NCBI GenBank assembly: GCA_007922225.1
Contig: ML679954.1
Coordinates: 24,201,003-24,265,002 of the forward strand
Length of the DNA: 64,000 nucleotides
From: Emydura subglobosa
Lineage: Eukaryota > Chordata > Testudines > Chelidae
Direction: 5' to 3'
The notes under the pieces: generated by a model
Database searches by the model: none
Seen by the model: the letters and a program-made list of their open reading frames with translations, nothing else
Told to the model about the DNA's origin: nothing
Program-made: the position numbers and the translations under genes
Part shown: piece after piece, positions 61,501 to 64,000 of the stretch
Layout: each line of letters opens with the position of its first letter
Position numbering within the stretch: position 1 is the first letter of the stretch

Positions 61501-63941
61501 ATTTTTAGAGGCCCCCTGACACTAACTCTAACTATTTTAAAGGAACATTCATCCTTTTAAAAGCATTTTTATTTATTATGCTGCAGTGCATGAAAGGCAG
61601 CTGCATTTTTCAGACATATACATTGAAGTTTTTGTTTAAACAAAGGAAAGGAAAGGAAAGGATATTGCAGGCTGGAGGGCAAATAAATTCACATACAATG
61701 AAAAGACTACAGGTTGTAAGTTACTGAAGAATAACATGAAAGACCAAAGGAAAAGTTAAATCGTCTTCTAGCTTCCATGTTACTGCACAATACAATGACT
61801 TCATGAGCCCCAAAAAACTGATGTGTTCCCATCAGGAGCAGGAAAACTGAATCAGCAGGCCACTTTCATTTAGTTTGTCTGTATAACAAACAAGGGGGTG
61901 AAATTCTGCCCCATTAGAGTTTTGTTGTTGATTCCAGTAGAGTTGGAATTTCTTCCCAGGTGTTGAGATTCTGATAAAAATGGAGAAATCAAATAAGCTT
62001 CGCTCAGAGTTAGTTTAAAGGGCTGACTTGCATGCTCCCAACCAAGAGTGGATACCACTTTTGAATTCACCAAAAGATAGATGCGGAGTGACCTGAGGCA
62101 ATCCTCCTCTCATGGGGACTGAGCGAGCAGCTTCTTTCATGCTTTTGGCCCCTGCAGGCCTCAGAGTGGTTGGCCAATATTATGCTTCAGACTCAGCTGT
62201 CTCACATAGAACATACTACAACAATGAGCTATTCTTTGTCTTAACTTTTAAATTTAATTTTAAAAAGTTTTAACCATCAAGTCAGCTTGAGGACAGCAGG
62301 ACCATTTACTTTCACAATTATAATGTTTAATTGAGTTCCAGAGTAAACAGAATTTCAGTTCTGGCTCTGTGGTACAGATTCCATTAGCTTCAAGGTGTTC
62401 TTTCTGATATATAAAAGCCCTTTGTTAAAATGATCCATGTGATCTCTCTGATTTGGACACCCTTTATAGATATAAATGCCGGCAAAGAGCATTTGATTCT
62501 GGCACTCATCTTGCATCTCACTAATAGCAAATATTTTCTCTGACACTCCCTGTCTGGGCATATCAGAGATGCTGTGCTTTGCTACTCCATGTCATATGTA
62601 AAGATTTTCTGGTACTCAGGTATTTAGCTCATCATTGCAAACAGTCTCACTAAACTAATGCATGTCTTTTGTCAAGATAACAAAGTGCCATCCAGTGTAT
62701 ATGAGAGCTGGTCAAATACTTCAAAAATCATTCAGTCATGAATGTCTTTCAAATAGGAGTAATTCACTTTGACAGTATTCACAGCCCATTTTTATTCACT
62801 TTGTGAATATTTGTGAAAACAAAACTATTTTTTTGAAAGAATGTTGGCAAAAATTGTAAAAATGTCTATATATGTATTTTCACAAGTATTAATGGTGGAA
62901 GTGTTTGTGCCTCCATCTTGAAAGTTCTTTCTAGATTTGGAAGTCATTCAAAATAGGAGGCCAGGCTTGTGACTTAAGTGACCAGTCATAGAGTACGAAG
63001 AGCAAATTTTGACTAGCAAAGCATTAACAATTGTGAGTCATTCATAATCAGCTCATTGTCTTGTATAAATATATTTCAGCCTTTCCTCAAATAATTTTGA
63101 ACAACAAACAAATTCACAAACTATAAAGTCTGTTCTCAGATCATTCATGAACAGAAAGGGAGTTAATCTAATAAAGTATTGGAAACAGTTTATTCAGATC
63201 TAATCTGAACACACTAAAGTTCTTATGCAGGCAAGGATTCAGAGAAAGGCAATTTGGGCTTGATCCAAAACCCATTAAAGTCAATGGGAGTCTTTCCAGT
63301 AACATCAGTGGGCCTTGCATCAGGTTCTTTGTGCCTAAAGCAGCACTTCAAGAGACAATATTTTGTGAGTTTGATACAGTACATAAATCTGTAAGTATCA
63401 CATATGAATACTGTTTAGCTTGAGACAGGGAGAGAATTTCTATTTCTTTGCAGCAATGTTACATATGTAGAACATTTTTGGAGGAAAAAAATCCCAAATT
63501 ACTTAATTGTATAATTTCAGTATGATGAATTATGCTGAGGTCCCGCATGGACTATGGATTGAATTTAACAAATAAAATATTAAATACAATTTTATTAATT
63601 CCAAAAAGCTGATTGGCTTTTGCTTTTCTGGTAAGCACATCAGATATTCAGTCATTTGAATGACCTAACCTATCTATTATAGAAGTCTGTTTTATGCATT
63701 ATTATTGCAATAAGGTTCCAATCCGTCAAAGCACGTAAACATGTAAACAGTTTACAGAAGAGATGTGTTCCTTTATAGGTGGCATCGGGTAGCTATCAGT
63801 GTGGACAAGAAAAGTGTTACTATGATTGTTGACTGTAAAAAGAAAACCACAAAACCACTCGACAGGAGTGACAGAACAATTGTTGACACCAACGGCATCA
63901 CCGTCTTTGGAACCAGGATTCTGGATGAAGAAGTTTTTGAG
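28186..63941 (+). CDS. COL11A1: Collagen alpha-1(XI) chain, 5' part (exons 1-4)
   Basis: The four exons join into 220 in-frame codons: exon 1 (115 nt), exon 2 (168 nt), exon 3 (214 nt) and exon 4 (163 nt). The product is the start of the alpha-1 chain of fibrillar collagen XI, a secreted extracellular-matrix protein of cartilage that co-assembles with collagen II and limits fibril diameter. Residues 1-38 look like a signal peptide. Residues 39-220 match the N-terminal laminin-G/thrombospondin-N-like (TSPN) domain of the collagen V/XI family. Diagnostic stretches are [51 protein letters not shown] and [19 protein letters not shown], nearly identical to human COL11A1 as I recall it and closer to it than to COL5A1. 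Cys64 and Cys185 correspond to conserved disulfide cysteines of this domain. The gene is cut by the window edge: the second pair of domain cysteines, the alternatively spliced variable region and the triple helix are not here. No stop, frameshift or missing splice site is visible. Confidence 0.97.
31001..31035 (+). repeat. Poly(A) tract (35 A)
   Basis: There is an uninterrupted run of 35 A in intron 1. It would be the tail of a recent insertion if retroposed, but no recognisable body precedes it. Confidence 0.95.
33640..34530. repeat. Cluster of short palindromic CAATGG-core copies
   Basis: Copies at about 33,640-33,740, 33,770-33,850 and 34,370-34,530 share a layout: GATCCT or ATTCTG outer words, TTTACACCAG/CTGGTGTAAA-type arms and an ACTTCAGTGG or GTCAATGGAG core. 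Similar copies lie near 4,480-4,580, 10,980-11,060, 22,600-22,650, 34,790-34,865, 38,520-38,600, 40,200-40,430, 41,180-41,290, 48,120-48,220, 49,575-49,650, 52,300-52,390, 55,945-56,130 and 63,250-63,335. They look like non-autonomous DNA elements typical of turtles and crocodilians. The class name is uncertain. Confidence 0.5.
34078..34150. repeat. Perfect inverted repeat, 34-bp arms, 5-nt loop
   Basis: The arm 34078-34111 (GTCTCTTGCTGTGCTGATCA...) is the exact reverse complement of 34117-34150, with loop GACAG between. Pairing stops sharply at both outer ends. It has no tandem or transposon-like flanks that I can see. Confidence 0.97.
35450..35580 (+). repeat. MIR/CORE-SINE-like 3' half
   Basis: TTAACCTCTCTGTGCCTCAT is followed by TTCCCAGTCTGAGAAATAGG and TTTGTAAAGCACTTTGGGAT, the usual 3' half of MIR-type SINEs. 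Confidence 0.7.
37198..37230. repeat. Poly(T) followed by AT repeat
   Basis: A run of about 15 T is followed by GGC and a short AT array. Confidence 0.9.
37525..37830 (-). pseudogene. L2/CR1-clade LINE reverse transcriptase C-terminal relic
   Basis: On the - strand, LKTT-stop-ELQLVQN is followed in the same frame by [16 protein letters not shown], then [19 protein letters not shown] and [11 protein letters not shown]. This fits the C-terminal reverse transcriptase region of L2/CR1-clade LINEs (L-Q-L-V-Q-N-A-A-A-R-L-L, then H-W-L-P-I, F-K-V-L, Y-K-A-L, S-Y-L, D-C-L). The usual H-W-L-P-I box reads HIQIQ here. It is antisense to COL11A1 and lies in intron 1. Repeat-like sequence continues to about 38,280 but I could not read more of the protein. 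Confidence 0.75.
43267..43282. mobile_element. hAT-type terminal inverted repeat, right end only
   Basis: AGGTTGAGAACCTCTG reads inward as CAGAGGTTCTCAACCT, the same end type as the element at 16244-17368. I find no matching left end with the flank TTCTAGGG in the preceding 600 bases, so it is a solo or truncated end. Confidence 0.5.
45654..45800 (+). repeat. L2-tail SINE/LINE 3' end
   Basis: AGACTGTAAGATCTTTGGGG is followed by TTTGTACAGTGCTTAGCACA, CTTCTAGGCACTATCACAAT and ACAAATAATAATAAATATTA. This is the best-preserved copy of this tail in the window, with a TAA-type 3' end. Confidence 0.75.
46934..47101 (+). CDS. COL11A1: COL11A1 exon 2 (start of TSPN/LamG domain)
   Basis: The exon lies between a pyrimidine-rich acceptor ending TTTTTCAG (46933) and the donor G|GTGAGTC (47102). 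It enters in phase 1 and leaves in phase 1, adding 56 codons. Codon 39 is completed from the last G of exon 1 and reads Ala, giving [14 protein letters not shown] across the junction. The exon carries Cys64 in [13 protein letters not shown] and the segment [18 protein letters not shown]. These are near-identical to the human protein with conservative changes. The open frame that continues past 47101 is intron 2 read-through. Confidence 0.97.
49521..49554. repeat. (TA)n microsatellite
   Basis: The array is about 16 uninterrupted TA units. Confidence 0.95.
51211..51245. repeat. Compound TG/TA microsatellite
   Basis: TGTATGTGCGTGTGTGTG is followed by a TA array. Confidence 0.85.
51440..51615 (+). 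repeat. MIR/CORE-SINE-like element
   Basis: TGTGTGACCTTGGAAGCGTC, then ACTTCTCGGTACCTAAGTTT and ATTTATAAAAATAAGTATAA match MIR-type word order on the + strand (T-G-T-G-A-C-C-T-T-G-G-G-C-A-A-G then C-A-G-T-T-T-C-C). Confidence 0.7.
52690..52920. repeat. TTTAAGC/GCTTAAA-rich degenerate repeat
   Basis: Words such as TTTAAACTACTTTTAACTTT, CTTCTTAAGC, GTTTAAGCGGTTTAAAC, GAGCTGCTTAAGC and TTTAAACCC recur every 15-25 bases. The words are largely self-complementary, so the stretch is rich in small palindromes. I do not recognise the family. Confidence 0.5.
53340..53615 (-). repeat. MIR-like element, decayed
   Basis: TATTATTACTTCCAGTTATA at the left and CAGGAATTCTGACTACCAGC at the right match the reverse complement of MIR-type ends. 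The middle is diverged and contains other sequence (a GGGCCATATTCTGCC copy). Confidence 0.45.
58930..59300 (+). mobile_element. CR1-type LINE 3' UTR and 3' end
   Basis: TGGGGTCAGAAAGGAATTTC, GTCACTTGCTGGGATTAT, GGTGGCCTGTGATATACAGG, AGGTCAGACT and finally TTTATGATTCTATTATTT match the 3' untranslated region and ATTCTATG-type terminus of sauropsid CR1 LINEs. There is no open reading frame. Most CR1 copies are 5'-truncated in this way. Confidence 0.75.
60692..60905 (+). CDS. COL11A1: COL11A1 exon 3 (TSPN/LamG domain core)
   Basis: The acceptor is TTCTTCTCAG (60691) and the donor is AA|GTAAGTG (60906). The exon enters in phase 1 and leaves in phase 2. It encodes [36 protein letters not shown] and the rest of the laminin-G-like beta-sandwich core up to NIADGK. 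The last codon (Lys166) is split AA|G with exon 4. Relative to the human chain as I recall it, only scattered conservative changes are seen (for example Thr to Asn in the GNFPED segment). Confidence 0.97.
60906..63778 (+). other. COL11A1: COL11A1 intron 3
   Basis: This 2.9-kb intron has a GTAAGT donor and a TTTATAG acceptor. It holds a short GGAAA run (about 61,643-61,662), a piece beginning AGAGCTGGTCAAA at 62,705 that matches the terminal sequence of the hAT-like family at 20270-20616, and a palindromic CAATGGGAG-type copy near 63,250-63,335. Nothing else recognisable was seen. Confidence 0.93.
63779..63941 (+). CDS. COL11A1: COL11A1 exon 4 (TSPN/LamG domain, continued)
   Basis: The acceptor is CCTTTATAG (63778), with a rather weak pyrimidine tract, and the donor is GAG|GTAAAAG (63942). 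The exon enters in phase 2 and ends in phase 0, after codon 220. It encodes [20 protein letters not shown] (Cys185 inside), then [12 protein letters not shown] and [20 protein letters not shown] ending in Glu220. The next residues of the domain belong to exon 5, outside the window. Reading past the donor hits a stop within six codons (63957), as expected for an intron. Confidence 0.97.
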
Positions 63942-64000
63942 GTAAAAGTCGAGGATTGAATGATAGATGTTAAATGATTTGGTGGTGAACAGAGTACCCG
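63942..64000 (+). other. COL11A1: Start of COL11A1 intron 4 (truncated by window)
   Basis: The sequence begins with donor GTAAAAG and runs to the window end. No further exon is present. Confidence 0.9.

Overview
The window is ordinary nuclear DNA from a non-mammalian amniote, most probably a turtle (a crocodilian is the main alternative). The call rests on the repeats. There is a CR1-type LINE 3' end, old L2-clade and RTE-like reverse transcriptase relics, MIR/CORE-SINE-like elements on both strands, hAT-type DNA elements, and many short copies built around the hairpin tip CCATTGA-AG-TCAATGG. I see no L1 or Alu. Splice sites, a CpG island and long AT-rich introns mark it as vertebrate. Repeat names rest on recall of family features, not on a database search.

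One protein-coding gene is supported: the 5' part of COL11A1 (collagen alpha-1(XI) chain) on the + strand. Four coding exons are visible: 28186-28300, 46934-47101, 60692-60905 and 63779-63941. All introns are GT-AG and the exons join without a frameshift into 220 codons. They encode the signal peptide and most of the N-terminal laminin-G/TSPN-like domain. The gene runs off the right edge just inside intron 4, so the variable region, triple helix and C-propeptide lie outside the window.

Layout. Positions 1 to about 27,500 are upstream intergenic DNA with no supported gene and a dense set of decayed transposons. About 27,540-28,560 is a CpG island that holds the presumed promoter (with an ATTGG/CCAAT box) and exon 1. 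Intron 1 (18.6 kb), intron 2 (13.6 kb) and intron 3 (2.9 kb) hold repeats and simple sequence only.

The structures most worth a second look are non-coding: a perfect 34-bp inverted repeat with a 5-nt loop in intron 1 (34078-34150); a hAT-like element with a perfect 8-bp target duplication and a GC-rich interior (16244-17368); a second hAT-like element nested inside a MIR-like SINE (20270-20616); a 72-bp block duplicated at 71/72 identity about 0.95 kb apart; and a set of short upstream ORFs in front of the COL11A1 start. I found no undescribed multi-gene system, CRISPR array, RNA gene or intact mobile-element protein.
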